A DNA stretch of 64,000 nt, taken from the NCBI GenBank assembly GCA_014800945.1, contig JAAVFD010000027.1:19418-83417 (forward strand), given 5' to 3'. The position numbers were made by a program, and so were the translations under genes. Positions 43,529 to 52,264 of the stretch are shown here, piece after piece; within the stretch, counting starts at the first letter, position 1; the number at the start of each line of letters is the position of its first letter. The notes below the pieces were generated by a model. That model was not told the DNA's origin. It did not search any database and saw only the letters and a program-made list of their open reading frames with translations. The stretch is from Barnesiella sp. (GTDB taxonomy: Bacteria; Bacteroidota; Bacteroidia; Bacteroidales; Muribaculaceae).

Positions 43529-43886
43529 CAATAAGTTCAAATGGCTTATGATTGCGCTGAGCGCGCTTGCTATGATTTTTGCTGCCTGTGGCAGCAAAAA
43601 TGGTGATGCTCATTCCAAAACGTCTAAAGTTGGAAAGTATATCTATAAGGATGCGCAAGAGATCAACCATATAGATTCAGACTGCAGTAGCCTGATGCGT
43701 CAAGGGAAGTATGGTAACCGTGATCTATACGGCAAGGAAATGATAGATACCTCTACATTCATTATAGAGGAGAAGTTTATAGTGTGTGTAAAATGTGTAG
43801 GAGATAATGAGTATGACCATATTTTAGGAATAAGTCAACGCAATTGGCATAATCGGAACAGAAGACGTCTTTATGATAAATGCTAA
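43512..43886 (+). CDS. Small lipoprotein with H-x4-C...C-x2-C pattern
   Basis: 124 residues. After a hydrophobic segment there is a lipobox, MIFAACGSKN, so it should be a lipoprotein. Residues about 41-97 show KYIYKDAQEINHIDSDCSSL followed later by FIVCVKCVGD, i.e. H-x4-C plus C-x2-C. The same spacing logic occurs in the 44151 gene (RYHKSKNC...ACKIC), and resembles small metal-binding-like domains found in phage and surface proteins. It overlaps the polytopic membrane gene by 17 bases and the next small ORF by 7. Function unknown. Confidence 0.68.
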   Translation: MRAIDDNKFKWLMIALSALAMIFAACGSKNGDAHSKTSKVGKYIYKDAQEINHIDSDCSSLMRQGKYGNRDLYGKEMIDTSTFIIEEKFIVCVKCVGDNEYDHILGISQRNWHNRNRRRLYDKC

Positions 43887-44038
43887 AAGATTATGATCTT
43901 CCTGATTATGATGCGTGGTGTGCGAATTTATCTGACCTGGAAAAGAGAAAGCGCACTTATGACGCTACTGTTTTTATGTATGATTTTTGGAATATGAGCT
44001 ATGAGGACTTCTCAGAGTCGTTAGGATATAATGATTAA
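43880..44038 (+). CDS. 52-residue acidic ORF in the cassette
   Basis: ATG 43880 to TAA 44038, overlapping the lipoprotein stop by 7 bases. The peptide begins MLKDYDLPDYDAWCANLSDL and ends MSYEDFSESLGYND; it is Asp/Tyr-rich and cytoplasmic. The overlap and collinear orientation support translation. No homologue known to me. Confidence 0.5.
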   Translation: MLKDYDLPDYDAWCANLSDLEKRKRTYDATVFMYDFWNMSYEDFSESLGYND

Positions 44039-44047
44039 AGAATAATT

Positions 44048-44146
44048 ATGAACGAACAAACAGAACTATCCAAGCTGAGTATGCTTCTTAATACGATTGA
44101 GGAGACTGATGAGAATGAGGCTCAAGACGAGTCAGATAATAATTGA
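44048..44146 (+). CDS. 32-residue acidic ORF in the cassette
   Basis: ATG 44048 to TGA 44146. The peptide starts MNEQTELSKLSMLLNTIEE and ends in a Glu/Asp/Asn-rich tail. It lies 9 bases after the preceding ORF and 4 before the secreted protein, so the spacing is gene-like, but it is short enough to be chance. Confidence 0.35.
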   Translation: MNEQTELSKLSMLLNTIEETDENEAQDESDNN

Positions 44147-44150
44147 TATT

Positions 44151-44396
44151 ATGAAAAGAGTAATTGGTTTATTAGTGTTATTGCTGGTGTGTATCGCTCC
44201 GGCAGGTGAGGTGAGTGCTGCATCAGCGTCGGGCTCAGAGACGGTGTGGGTGTGTGGTGGTCCCAACTCAAAGAGGTATCATAAGTCAAAAAACTGCAAG
44301 GGGCTGAAGAGGTGCAGTAAGAGCCCTAAGAGTATGTCAAGAGAGGACGCGAATAAGAATGGTTACACAGCTTGCAAGATATGTTATCGCCATTGA
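44151..44396 (+). CDS. Small secreted protein with RYHKSKNC...CKIC pattern
   Basis: From ATG 44151 the protein has 81 residues: a signal peptide (KRVIGLLVLLLVCIAPAGEVSA) and one small domain with WVCGGPNSKRYHKSKNCKGL, then SREDANKNGYTACKICYRH. The pattern (aromatic, H-x4-C-x2-L, A..GY.xC..C) is widespread in phage and Bacteroidota secreted proteins and probably binds a metal. A longer frame from 44097 was rejected because it would bury the signal peptide. The right copy of the direct repeat starts 2 bases after its stop. Confidence 0.75.
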   Translation: MKRVIGLLVLLLVCIAPAGEVSAASASGSETVWVCGGPNSKRYHKSKNCKGLKRCSKSPKSMSREDANKNGYTACKICYRH

Positions 44397-44398
44397 AA

Positions 44399-44418
44399 TG
44401 TTTCGCAAATGTTTCGCA
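44399..44418 (+). repeat. Right copy of the 20-bp flanking direct repeat
   Basis: Identical to 41067-41086: two TGTTTCGCA separated by AA. The flanking bases differ from those of the left copy, so identity stops at the 20 bp. Confidence 0.85.
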
Positions 44419-44446
44419 GATTGAAATATTCAAAATAGAATAAAAT

Positions 44447-44497
44447 AACCGCATCAGAAATGCAATTGTTTTGGGTGCAGTGCATTTCGATGCGGTT
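44447..44497 (-). terminator. Long hairpin, probable prfC terminator
   Basis: AACCGCATC-A-GAAATGCA pairs with TGCATTTC-GATGCGGTT: 17 bp with one bulge and a 16-base loop. On the minus strand it is followed by TATTTTATTC, 44 bases past the prfC stop. A structured recombination site near the repeat is an alternative. Confidence 0.6.
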
Positions 44498-44540
44498 GGA
44501 TGCTATTTGTGTGCGGATATAGAATATAGGGGATATTCAG

Positions 44541-46121
44541 TTAGAATTCTGAGGTAAAATGAAACTTGATATCAGGGAAATCGTTTTGAGCCATCTGTAG
44601 AACATAAGAAGAATCGGCAAGGAAAACATCTCTGCCTTCACGGTCAAGAGCCATAAACTGATGTTTTCTTTTCTTGAAGTTTTCCAATGCTACAGGATTT
44701 GAACTCTCTATCCAGCACGCTTTGTAAAGAGAAATGGGTTCCCATCTACATTGAGCACCGTACTCATGTAGCAAACGGTATTGAATCACTTCAAACTGAA
44801 GTTGACCCACAGTGCCAATAAGCTTTCTTCCATTGAATTGATTAGTGAAAAGTTGGGCAACTCCTTCGTCCATTAACTGCTGAATTCCTTTTTCAAGCTG
44901 TTTGGATTTCATTGGGTCAGAGTTTTCAATGTACTTAAACATCTCAGGTGAGAAACTTGGTAGTCCTTTGAAGTGTAGTGTTTCGGAAGTTGTTATTGTA
45001 TCTCCAATCTTGAAGTTGCCTGTATCTGGAATCCCGACTATATCTCCGGGAAAAGCTTCATCCACAATGCTTTTCTTCTGAGCCATAAAGGCGGTAGGTG
45101 CAGCGAACTTGAGAGTTTTGCCAGACCTTATATGACGGTATGGGGCGTTACGTTCAAATTTTCCCGAGCAGATTTTCACGAAAGCGATGCAGGATCGGTG
45201 ATTTGGATCCATATTGGCGTGTATCTTAAAGACAAATCCGCTGAATCCGTCCTCTTCAGGGCGAACTTCTCTCTCCTCTGCAACAATAGGCCGTGGTGAC
45301 GGTGCAATCTGCACAAAGCAATCGAGCAATTCTTTCACACCAAATGTGTTTAATGCCGAACCAAAGAATACCGGAGCCACTTTGCCGTCAAGGTATGATT
45401 TTTCATCAAATTCGGGGTACACACCCTCTATCAATTCAAGATCTTCCCTTAATTTAGTCGCATCAGATCTACCAATGGCATCATCTATTCGAGAGTCGTT
45501 GATATTTTCAATTTCAACTCTTTCCGTGACCTTTTGTTTATCAGGAGTAAATAAATCAAGGGAATTTTCATGAATGTTATATACTCCTTTGAATTTAGCA
45601 CCGATATTAATTGGCCAAGATAGAGGGCGAACGTTGATTTTAAGCTCTTGTTCAAGTTCATCAAGAATATCAAATGGATCTCTACCTTCGCGGTCAAGTT
45701 TATTCACAAAAATAATAACCGGAGTATTTCTCATGCGGCACACTTCCATGAGACGTCTTGTCTGCTGCTCAACACCTTTAGCAACGTCAACAACAATAAT
45801 TACGCTGTCAACTGCTGTGAGAGTTCTGAAAGTGTCTTCCGCAAAATCCTGGTGACCGGGCGTGTCAAGAATATTTATTTTATATCCGTTGTATTCAAAT
45901 CCCATTACAGATGTTGCAACCGATATACCTCTCTGTTTTTCAATCTCCATCCAGTCACTGGTAGCGGTTTTTTTAATCTTGTTGGATTTAACTGCTCCGG
46001 CAATATGTATTGCCCCACCAAACAGAAGTAGTTTCTCTGTAAGTGTTGTTTTACCTGCATCAGGGTGAGATATAATCGCAAAAGTGCGTCTGCGGTTTAT
46101 TTCGTCAGTTAACTGTGACAT
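44541..46121 (-). CDS. prfC: Peptide chain release factor 3
   Basis: GTPase that recycles RF1/RF2. G1 [14 protein letters not shown], switch motif [10 protein letters not shown]3 DTPGHQDF with the catalytic His, and NKLD for G4. The C-terminal [17 protein letters not shown] is typical of RF3. 526 aa. It has its own promoter divergent from the methyltransferase gene. Confidence 0.97.
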   Translation of the reverse strand: MSQLTDEINRRRTFAIISHPDAGKTTLTEKLLLFGGAIHIAGAVKSNKIKKTATSDWMEIEKQRGISVATSVMGFEYNGYKINILDTPGHQDFAEDTFRTLTAVDSVIIVVDVAKGVEQQTRRLMEVCRMRNTPVIIFVNKLDREGRDPFDILDELEQELKINVRPLSWPINIGAKFKGVYNIHENSLDLFTPDKQKVTERVEIENINDSRIDDAIGRSDATKLREDLELIEGVYPEFDEKSYLDGKVAPVFFGSALNTFGVKELLDCFVQIAPSPRPIVAEEREVRPEEDGFSGFVFKIHANMDPNHRSCIAFVKICSGKFERNAPYRHIRSGKTLKFAAPTAFMAQKKSIVDEAFPGDIVGIPDTGNFKIGDTITTSETLHFKGLPSFSPEMFKYIENSDPMKSKQLEKGIQQLMDEGVAQLFTNQFNGRKLIGTVGQLQFEVIQYRLLHEYGAQCRWEPISLYKACWIESSNPVALENFKKRKHQFMALDREGRDVFLADSSYVLQMAQNDFPDIKFHFTSEF

Positions 46122-46146
46122 TAATTTGATTTATTATAAGTATTTG

Positions 46147-46154
46147 CAAAGTTA
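46147..46154 (-). promoter_or_regulatory. -7 box of prfC
   Basis: TAACTTTG then C on the minus strand, exact match, 25 bases upstream of the ATG. Confidence 0.65.
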
Positions 46155-46177
46155 CGACTTTTTTAAATAAAACTCAC

Positions 46178-46185
46178 TACCTTTG
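46178..46185 (+). promoter_or_regulatory. -7 box of the TrmH-like gene, at the start codon
   Basis: TACCTTTG then C, exact match. Six bases separate it from ATG 46192, so the mRNA is probably leaderless or nearly so. Confidence 0.65.
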
Positions 46186-46191
46186 CGGTAT

Positions 46192-46968
46192 ATGGAACTG
46201 ACAACATCGTTACGAAAATTTGTCTCATCATTATCTTCGGCACGAAAACGGCGCGAAGAGGGTGCATTTATAGCTGAGGGAACAAAATGTGTTTGCGATA
46301 CAATTGGAAATTTTAACTTGCGATACCTTTTTGCAACAATTAATTGGGTTGAACAGTATGGTTCTGTAATAGAGCTAATTAATGAAAAGGTGATAATAGT
46401 AAGCAAGAAGGATTTGGAAAGAATGTCTGCTTTATCAACCCCGTCAGAAGTAATAGCGGTATATGACATTCCAAAACCGGATTTTAATTTAAGTATTGCA
46501 AATCAAGAACTTGTGGTAGCTCTTGACGGTGTCCAGGACCCTGGAAATGTCGGCACAATAATACGCGCGGCAGACTGGTTTGGTGTGAGGCATCTAATAA
46601 TGTCAAATGATTCAGCTGATGCTTTCAGCCCCAAAGCAGTAATGGCTTCCATGGGAGCTATTTCCCGAGTAAAAATATTACGGGGGAATCTTGACGATAT
46701 GCTTGCCGGTTCATCTGCTGAGATTTACGGAACATTTCTTGATGGGAAGAACTTATATGAAACGAAGTTGTCACCGTCCGGCATCATTGTGATGGGAAAC
46801 GAAGGAAACGGAATAAGTGATAGGGTAGCACAGTTTGTGAACAAAAGGTTATTAATCCCTTCATTTCCGGCTGACTCAGTAACGAGTGAGTCGTTAAATG
46901 TAGGAATGGCAACATCAATAGTACTATCGGAATTCCGCCGAAGACAAATAATGAATAGCAATGGCTAA
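46192..46968 (+). CDS. TrmH/SpoU-family RNA methyltransferase
   Basis: 258 residues from ATG 46192 (TTG 46183 overlaps the promoter and was rejected). N-terminal substrate-binding domain (RKRREEGAFIAEGTKCV...) and the SPOUT domain with LDGVQDPGNVGTIIRAADWF (motif 1), VMGNEGNGIS (motif 2) and IPSFPADSVTSESLNVGMA (motif 3). 2'-O-ribose methylation of rRNA or tRNA is expected; the target is not predictable. The last 8 bases overlap radA. Confidence 0.93.
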   Translation: MELTTSLRKFVSSLSSARKRREEGAFIAEGTKCVCDTIGNFNLRYLFATINWVEQYGSVIELINEKVIIVSKKDLERMSALSTPSEVIAVYDIPKPDFNLSIANQELVVALDGVQDPGNVGTIIRAADWFGVRHLIMSNDSADAFSPKAVMASMGAISRVKILRGNLDDMLAGSSAEIYGTFLDGKNLYETKLSPSGIIVMGNEGNGISDRVAQFVNKRLLIPSFPADSVTSESLNVGMATSIVLSEFRRRQIMNSNG

Positions 46969-48325
46969 AGTAAAGAGTGTATGGGTTTGCTCATCGTGTG
47001 GAGCAGACTCGCCTAAATGGGAAGGAAGATGCCCGAGTTGCGGAGAATGGAACACACTTGTTGAAGAAAAAATAAGTGTGAAGTCAGGAAGAAGTAAATC
47101 CCCACTCGGTTCGACACCAAATTCACGCCCACAGAAAGTGAGTGAAATAGAGACTACGGATTTACCCCGAATAATAATGCCGAGTAAGGAGCTTAACAGA
47201 GTGCTTGGCGGTGGTCTCGTGCCCGGTTCTATGGTGCTTATAGGAGGAGAGCCGGGAATAGGCAAATCAACTCTTGTGCTCCAGAACACACTATCCATAA
47301 AAAGCAGAAAAATTCTGTATGTAAGCGGGGAGGAGAGTGCTGCTCAGCTACGAATGCGTGCAGACCGTCTCGGAAAAGTGAGTGACAATGTTTATATTGT
47401 ATGTGAAACATCACTCGATAATATATTCAATCATATTGAAAATACTCAGCCAGGGCTTCTAATTATAGATTCTATTCAGACGATAGCGAGTGATGACCTT
47501 GAATCGCCTGCCGGAAGTGTAGGACAGGTAAGAGAATGTTCGGCACGTCTTTTAAGATATGCCAAGGAAAGTGGAGTGCCAGTTCTTATTGTGGGTCATA
47601 TTAATAAGGAGGGTAGCATTGCGGGACCGAAAGTATTGGAACATATAGTTGATACCGTGTTGCAATTTGAGGGTGACAGAAACTATATGTACCGAATTCT
47701 TCGCTCGATAAAGAACCGTTTCGGTAGTACGTCCGAGATAGGAATATATGAAATGTGCCGCCAGGGTTTAAGGGAAGTGACTAATCCCTCTGAGATTCTG
47801 CTTAATAGAAATCAAGAAGATTTATCAGGAACAACAATAGGAGTTACGATGGAAGGAATAAGACCTTTTCTGATAGAGGTTCAGGCACTTGTGAGTACAG
47901 CGGCATACGGTACTCCACAAAGATCTGTAACAGGATTCGACTCCAAAAGAATGAATATGCTCCTTGCGGTTTTAGAAAAGCGTGTTGGTTTCAAGCTTGC
48001 CCAAAAGGATGTATTCCTGAATATAGCCGGTGGAATTAAAGTAAACGACCCGGCTCTTGATTTGGCGGTTATCTGTGCGATTCTGTCAAGCAATGTAGAT
48101 ATGAGTGTTCCGGCTGACGTATGTATGGCAGGTGAAGTTGGATTGTCGGGTGAGATACGTCCGGTTATAAGAATGGAGCAACGAATCCGGGAATCTCAAA
48201 AACTCGGTATGAAGAGGATGCTTGTGCCAAAAGGTAGCCTTAAAGGTCTTGATATCTCATCATCAGATATGGAATTGATAGAAGTGGCAAAAGTTGAAGA
48301 GGCATTTCGTGCTCTGTTTGCATAA
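46961..48325 (+). CDS. radA: DNA repair protein RadA
   Basis: Branch-migration/recombination helper. N-terminal C4 zinc finger CSSCGADSPKWEGRCPSCG (19 residues), Walker A GGEPGIGKSTL, the RadA-specific KNRFGS motif and a C-terminal Lon-like domain (LDLAVICAILSSN, GEVGLSGEIRPV). 454 aa. It overlaps the methyltransferase gene by 8 bases and is closed by a strong terminator shared with purT. Confidence 0.97.
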   Translation: MAKVKSVWVCSSCGADSPKWEGRCPSCGEWNTLVEEKISVKSGRSKSPLGSTPNSRPQKVSEIETTDLPRIIMPSKELNRVLGGGLVPGSMVLIGGEPGIGKSTLVLQNTLSIKSRKILYVSGEESAAQLRMRADRLGKVSDNVYIVCETSLDNIFNHIENTQPGLLIIDSIQTIASDDLESPAGSVGQVRECSARLLRYAKESGVPVLIVGHINKEGSIAGPKVLEHIVDTVLQFEGDRNYMYRILRSIKNRFGSTSEIGIYEMCRQGLREVTNPSEILLNRNQEDLSGTTIGVTMEGIRPFLIEVQALVSTAAYGTPQRSVTGFDSKRMNMLLAVLEKRVGFKLAQKDVFLNIAGGIKVNDPALDLAVICAILSSNVDMSVPADVCMAGEVGLSGEIRPVIRMEQRIRESQKLGMKRMLVPKGSLKGLDISSSDMELIEVAKVEEAFRALFA

Positions 48326-48360
48326 AAAATGCTTGATCCAAATTAGAATCAAGCATTTTT
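48325..48360. terminator. Bidirectional terminator between radA and purT
   Basis: AAAAATGCTTGAT (48325-48337) pairs perfectly with ATCAAGCATTTTT (48348-48360); it begins at the last base of the radA stop codon. A- and T-runs suit both directions. Confidence 0.85.
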
Positions 48361-48379
48361 ATATTTCTGTTATTGATTT

Positions 48380-49570
48380 TCAACGAGGCAAAATATTGAT
48401 TTTGAGTTTTGAGTATGCCCGGTCTGCTTTAGCCCGTGCTTCTTCAACTGAATCAGCAGTGGCAAGAATAACCCCCATTCTTCTGTGACCTTTAACTTCG
48501 GGCTTTCCGAAGATTCTCAACTGAACACCAGGCTCTTCAAGAACCTTTTCCAGGCAGTCCATTTCAATTTTGTCAGTATCTCCTTCTACAACAATTGCTA
48601 AAGAAGCTGAAGGTGAGAAGAATTTTATTTCGGGAACCGGAAGACCAAGCAAGGCACGGGCATGAAGTCCAAACTCACTGAGATCCTGAGAAATCATAGT
48701 TACCATTCCGGTGTCATGTGGGCGAGGAGAAACTTCGCTGAATATTACCTCGTCGCCTTTGATAAACAGTTCAACTCCGAATATTCCATATCCCCCAAGG
48801 GCATCTGTGACTTTTTTTGCAATCTCTTTGGCTTTGTCAATTGCCACCGGACTCATTTGCTGGGGCTGCCATGAATATCTGTAATCGCCATTGACCTGAA
48901 TGTGTCCCACAGGTTCACAATAGCATGTTCCGGAACAGCTGCGCACAGTGAGAAGAGTAATTTCATACTCGAAGTCAATAAATCCTTCAACAATAACTCT
49001 TCCGGCTCCGGCTCGTCCTCCTTCCTGAGCATTTTTCCAAGCCGCATCAATATCAGCCGGAGTTTTAATGGTGCTCTGACCGTGTCCGCTTGAACTCATA
49101 ATCGGTTTAACCACACATGGAATTCCAATTTCATCAACTGCTTTAATGAATTCATCGTAATCAGACGCAAAACGGTAAGGAGAGGTTTTTATTCCAAGTT
49201 CCTCAGCGGCAAGACGGCGGATACCTTCACGGTTCATTGTAAGCCACGCGGCATTTGCTGTAGGGGTAACATTGTAGCCTTCGGCTTCAAGCTCTTTCAG
49301 CACCGGTGTTGCTATAGCCTCAACCTCCGGGATGATGTGATCAGGTTTTTCAAGTTCGATAATACGTCTTAATTCAGCACCATCAAGCATGTTGAATACA
49401 TGAAAGCGGTGAGCGACTTGCATAGCCGGAGCTCCCGGATAACGGTCACATGCCACAACCTCTACGCCATAACGTTGAAGTTCAAGAGCTACTTCCTTAC
49501 CAAGTTCTCCGCTTCCTAATAGGAGAGCTTTCTTGCCTATCGGGGTACATACTGAACCAATTTTTGCCAT
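48380..49570 (-). CDS. purT: Formate-dependent phosphoribosylglycinamide formyltransferase
   Basis: ATP-grasp enzyme of purine synthesis that uses formate rather than formyl-[23 protein letters not shown] opens it; [12 protein letters not shown], the ATP-grasp core and [15 protein letters not shown] follow. 396 aa, usual size. Alone in its transcript, with a promoter between it and lon. Confidence 0.96.
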   Translation of the reverse strand: MAKIGSVCTPIGKKALLLGSGELGKEVALELQRYGVEVVACDRYPGAPAMQVAHRFHVFNMLDGAELRRIIELEKPDHIIPEVEAIATPVLKELEAEGYNVTPTANAAWLTMNREGIRRLAAEELGIKTSPYRFASDYDEFIKAVDEIGIPCVVKPIMSSSGHGQSTIKTPADIDAAWKNAQEGGRAGAGRVIVEGFIDFEYEITLLTVRSCSGTCYCEPVGHIQVNGDYRYSWQPQQMSPVAIDKAKEIAKKVTDALGGYGIFGVELFIKGDEVIFSEVSPRPHDTGMVTMISQDLSEFGLHARALLGLPVPEIKFFSPSASLAIVVEGDTDKIEMDCLEKVLEEPGVQLRIFGKPEVKGHRRMGVILATADSVEEARAKADRAYSKLKINILPR

Positions 49571-49605
49571 ATTATCTTATAAAAAAATGAGTGATTAAAC
49601 TTATG

Positions 49606-49613
49606 CAAAAGTA
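49606..49613 (-). promoter_or_regulatory. -7 box of purT
   Basis: TACTTTTG then C on the minus strand, exact match, 35 bases upstream of the purT ATG. Confidence 0.65.
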
Positions 49614-49642
49614 ATAAAAAGACAGGTTGAATCAAAAGCATA

Positions 49643-52045
49643 TCAGCTTTCAACTGCCTCCTTAAATACTTCCTTTATGTCTGATACATATATAATATTA
49701 AGACCTTCAAGATATTTAGCGGGAATATCAGCTACGTCCTTCTTATTTGCCTTGGGTAGTAATACGGTAGTTATTCCGGCTCTTTTTGCTGCCAGAATCT
49801 TTTCCTTAACACCACCGATTGGAAGGACTTTACCTCTAAGGGTAAGTTCGCCTGTCATAGCTACTCTATCCTTGAGTTTTCTATTACTGAAGGCAGACAT
49901 TATTGATGTTGCAATGGTTATTCCTGCTGAGGGTCCATCTTTAGGTACAGCCCCTTCCGGAACGTGAATATGAACTGTAGTAGTATCAAATTTCTCGGGG
50001 TTAATATCAAAATCCTTGGCATTTGCTCTGACAAGTTGCAGCGCAATGGCAGCTGATTCTTTCATTACGTCACCGAGATTACCGGTTATGACTAATTTTT
50101 CACTCTTTGATGGAGAAAGTGAAGTTTCAACACACAGGGTGCAGCCTCCCGCAGCTGTCCATGCAAGACCGTTAGCAACTCCAGGATAATCGTTCCCTTC
50201 GTATTTTTCCTTAATAAACGGTGCCGGACCGAGAAGTTCCGAAAGCTGAGACGGTTTAATAGTTTTACTCCATTTCTTACCGGCAACTTTTGCCAAAACA
50301 ACTTTTCTTACAATTGAAGCGATTCTTTTTTCCAACTGTCGGACACCACTTTCAGATGTGTATTCTTCAATCAGAGCAAGAATGGTGTTGTCATCAAGTT
50401 TAAGTTCATTATTTTTGAGACCAGAATCTTTCAAAAGGCGTGGCAGGAGATGGCGCTTGGCGATCTCGATTTTTTCTTCCGGAAGATAACCCGATAAGTC
50501 GATAACTTCCATTCTGTCAATCAATGGAGCTGGAATAGATGACAGGTTATTGGCGGTTGCGATGAAGAGCACTTTGGATAAGTCAAAGTCAACATCAACA
50601 TAGTTGTCATGGAAATGATTGTTTTGTTCAGGATCAAGCACCTCAAGCAATGCAGCCGAAGGATCTCCTCTGAAGTCAGAACCGACTTTGTCAATCTCAT
50701 CAAGTAATATTACGGGATTTGCTGTTCCGGCTCTTCGTAATGCATCAATTATTCTACCGGGCATAGCACCTATATACGTTCTTCTATGTCCTCTGATTTC
50801 AGATTCATCATGAAGTCCACCAAGAGCAACTCGGCGGTATTTACGTCCAAGAGCTGTTGCTATTGACTGTCCTAAAGAGGTTTTACCAACTCCCGGAGCT
50901 CCCACAAGGCAAATTATAGGGGAGTGCGAATCCGGTGCATTTATCAGCAGTGCAATCTGCTCAAGCACTCTTTCCTTAACCTTTTCAAGTCCATAATGGT
51001 CGGCATCAAGTGTTTCTTCCGCATGATGTATATCCTTGTTTGTAGGATCATATTTACCCCAAGGTAAGTCAACAATAAGTTCCAGATAAGAAAGCAAAAC
51101 CGAGTAGTCGGGACTTTGGGGTGCCAGACGTCCAAGTTTAGCACATTCCCTGTCAAAGACAGCCCTGACATCATCCGGAAGAGGAAGTCCATCAGCTTTT
51201 TCCTGCAGACGGTCAATATCTGCTTCAGGACCATCCTCTCCAAAAAGTTCTTTTTTGAGGGCGTTGTATTGCTGTTGAAGAAAAACTCCTCTCTGCTGCT
51301 CTGATAGCTCAGCCTTGGTTCTTTCTCCAATTTCCTGCATTATTTTGATTTTTTCTTTCTGAATGTGTAATTCAGAAAGAAGAGCCACTCCACGATCCTT
51401 TACGTTTTTTTCCTCAAGGATGGATTGTCTAACATGAGGTGGTATAGGGGCATGAGTGGCTGAGATATTTATTGCTAATACGGGGTCATCGATATTTTCT
51501 ATATTGACAAACACTTCTTGCGGAATATCGCTGTTCATTTTCATGAGCGATGTGATATTACGCTTTACACTCGATGCGATAATATTCAGTTCTTCATCTG
51601 AATCCGGGAATTTTTTCTCTCGGACAGCTTTTGCTATTATATATAAGGTGTCGTTATGCACAGGATTAGGCACCTCTGTTTGGGCTACTTTTTCAAATTT
51701 TCCGCGAGCCCGTAGTATAGCTGTGGTAGGAGCACCGGGAACCTCAAATATATTAATTACGTCAGCTATAACTCCTTCACTATAAATATCGTCAAATCCC
51801 GGTCTATCAATGGACGCATCTCTTTGACACACCACTCCAACCGGTGTTTTTGCCATTTCAGCAGCTTTAGCCAGTACAAGTGATGATTCTCTTCCGAGTT
51901 GAACCGGAAATGTTACTCCCGGAAAAAGAACAAAATCTCTAGTTGCCAGAATAGGTAAAGCGTTGTAATCAGGTTTCTTGTCAAACTTTTTAGGATCTAT
52001 ATCAATTTGTCCAACTGTGACTATGCTTGAATCTTTCTTGCTCAT
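49643..52045 (-). CDS. lon: ATP-dependent Lon protease
   Basis: Cytoplasmic quality-control protease, 800 aa. N-terminal substrate domain, Walker A GAPGVGKTSLG, Walker B VILLDEIDK, and C-terminal Ser-Lys protease with PKDGPSAGITIA (Ser) and GGVKEKILAAKRAG (Lys). Divergent from the EF-G2 gene; own promoter with a 27-base leader. Confidence 0.98.
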   Translation of the reverse strand: MSKKDSSIVTVGQIDIDPKKFDKKPDYNALPILATRDFVLFPGVTFPVQLGRESSLVLAKAAEMAKTPVGVVCQRDASIDRPGFDDIYSEGVIADVINIFEVPGAPTTAILRARGKFEKVAQTEVPNPVHNDTLYIIAKAVREKKFPDSDEELNIIASSVKRNITSLMKMNSDIPQEVFVNIENIDDPVLAINISATHAPIPPHVRQSILEEKNVKDRGVALLSELHIQKEKIKIMQEIGERTKAELSEQQRGVFLQQQYNALKKELFGEDGPEADIDRLQEKADGLPLPDDVRAVFDRECAKLGRLAPQSPDYSVLLSYLELIVDLPWGKYDPTNKDIHHAEETLDADHYGLEKVKERVLEQIALLINAPDSHSPIICLVGAPGVGKTSLGQSIATALGRKYRRVALGGLHDESEIRGHRRTYIGAMPGRIIDALRRAGTANPVILLDEIDKVGSDFRGDPSAALLEVLDPEQNNHFHDNYVDVDFDLSKVLFIATANNLSSIPAPLIDRMEVIDLSGYLPEEKIEIAKRHLLPRLLKDSGLKNNELKLDDNTILALIEEYTSESGVRQLEKRIASIVRKVVLAKVAGKKWSKTIKPSQLSELLGPAPFIKEKYEGNDYPGVANGLAWTAAGGCTLCVETSLSPSKSEKLVITGNLGDVMKESAAIALQLVRANAKDFDINPEKFDTTTVHIHVPEGAVPKDGPSAGITIATSIMSAFSNRKLKDRVAMTGELTLRGKVLPIGGVKEKILAAKRAGITTVLLPKANKKDVADIPAKYLEGLNIIYVSDIKEVFKEAVES

Positions 52046-52072
52046 AAAACGAATTTTTGCTTTTCAGCTATG

Positions 52073-52080
52073 CAAAGATA
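52073..52080 (-). promoter_or_regulatory. -7 box of lon
   Basis: TATCTTTG then C on the minus strand, exact match, 27 bases before the ATG. Confidence 0.65.
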
Positions 52081-52136
52081 ATGCCAAAATTGTATGTTTT
52101 GATATATAAAACAATAAAAAGATACTAATGGCTCAT

Positions 52137-52154
52137 ATATGTTGTGTAACATAT
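52137..52154. promoter_or_regulatory. Operator-like palindrome between lon and fusA2
   Basis: ATATGTT-GTGT-AACATAT, a perfect 7-bp inverted repeat with a 4-base spacer, 111 bases before the fusA2 ATG and about 50 bases before its probable transcription start. The position suits an activator. A CRP/Cur-type regulator is a guess. Confidence 0.4.
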
Positions 52155-52162
52155 TAATGGAG

Positions 52163-52192
52163 TTGCGATTTATTTTATTATTAACTAATTTG
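52163..52192 (+). promoter_or_regulatory. Imperfect fusA2 promoter
   Basis: TTG (52163-52165) and, 20 bases on, TAATTTG then C (52186-52192), one base shorter between TA and TTTG than the consensus. A weak core promoter would fit control by an activator. Confidence 0.35.
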
Positions 52193-52264
52193 CGCCCAAT
52201 TGAGCTGGATTTGATCATACCCAATTCAGTTTGACACTAACTAAATAAAATAAATTCTTATACC

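Larger units (their letters stand above)
41067..44418 (+). mobile_element. Repeat-bracketed cassette or decayed integrative element
   Basis: A 3.35-kb segment bounded by a perfect 20-bp direct repeat, 140 bases downstream of tRNA-Gly. Immediately inside the left copy is a 57-codon stub with the N-terminal arm-binding pattern of a tyrosine recombinase; no catalytic domain follows. Cargo is a set of unknown membrane and secreted genes, all on the plus strand, several overlapping. The right repeat begins 2 bases after the stop of the last cargo gene. Both neighbouring genes on either side (OmpA/TPR lipoprotein, prfC) are core genes. An integrated element that lost its integrase is the simplest reading; mobilisation in trans is possible. 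Confidence 0.45.

Noticed and set aside
44447..44497. Integron attC-like site next to the right repeat
   Set aside because: The stem lacks the attC box pattern and is well placed as the prfC terminator with a T-rich tail on the minus strand.
45214..45573. Plus-strand ORFs within prfC
   Set aside because: Antisense shadows of the prfC coding sequence with Ser/Asn-rich translations and no domain.
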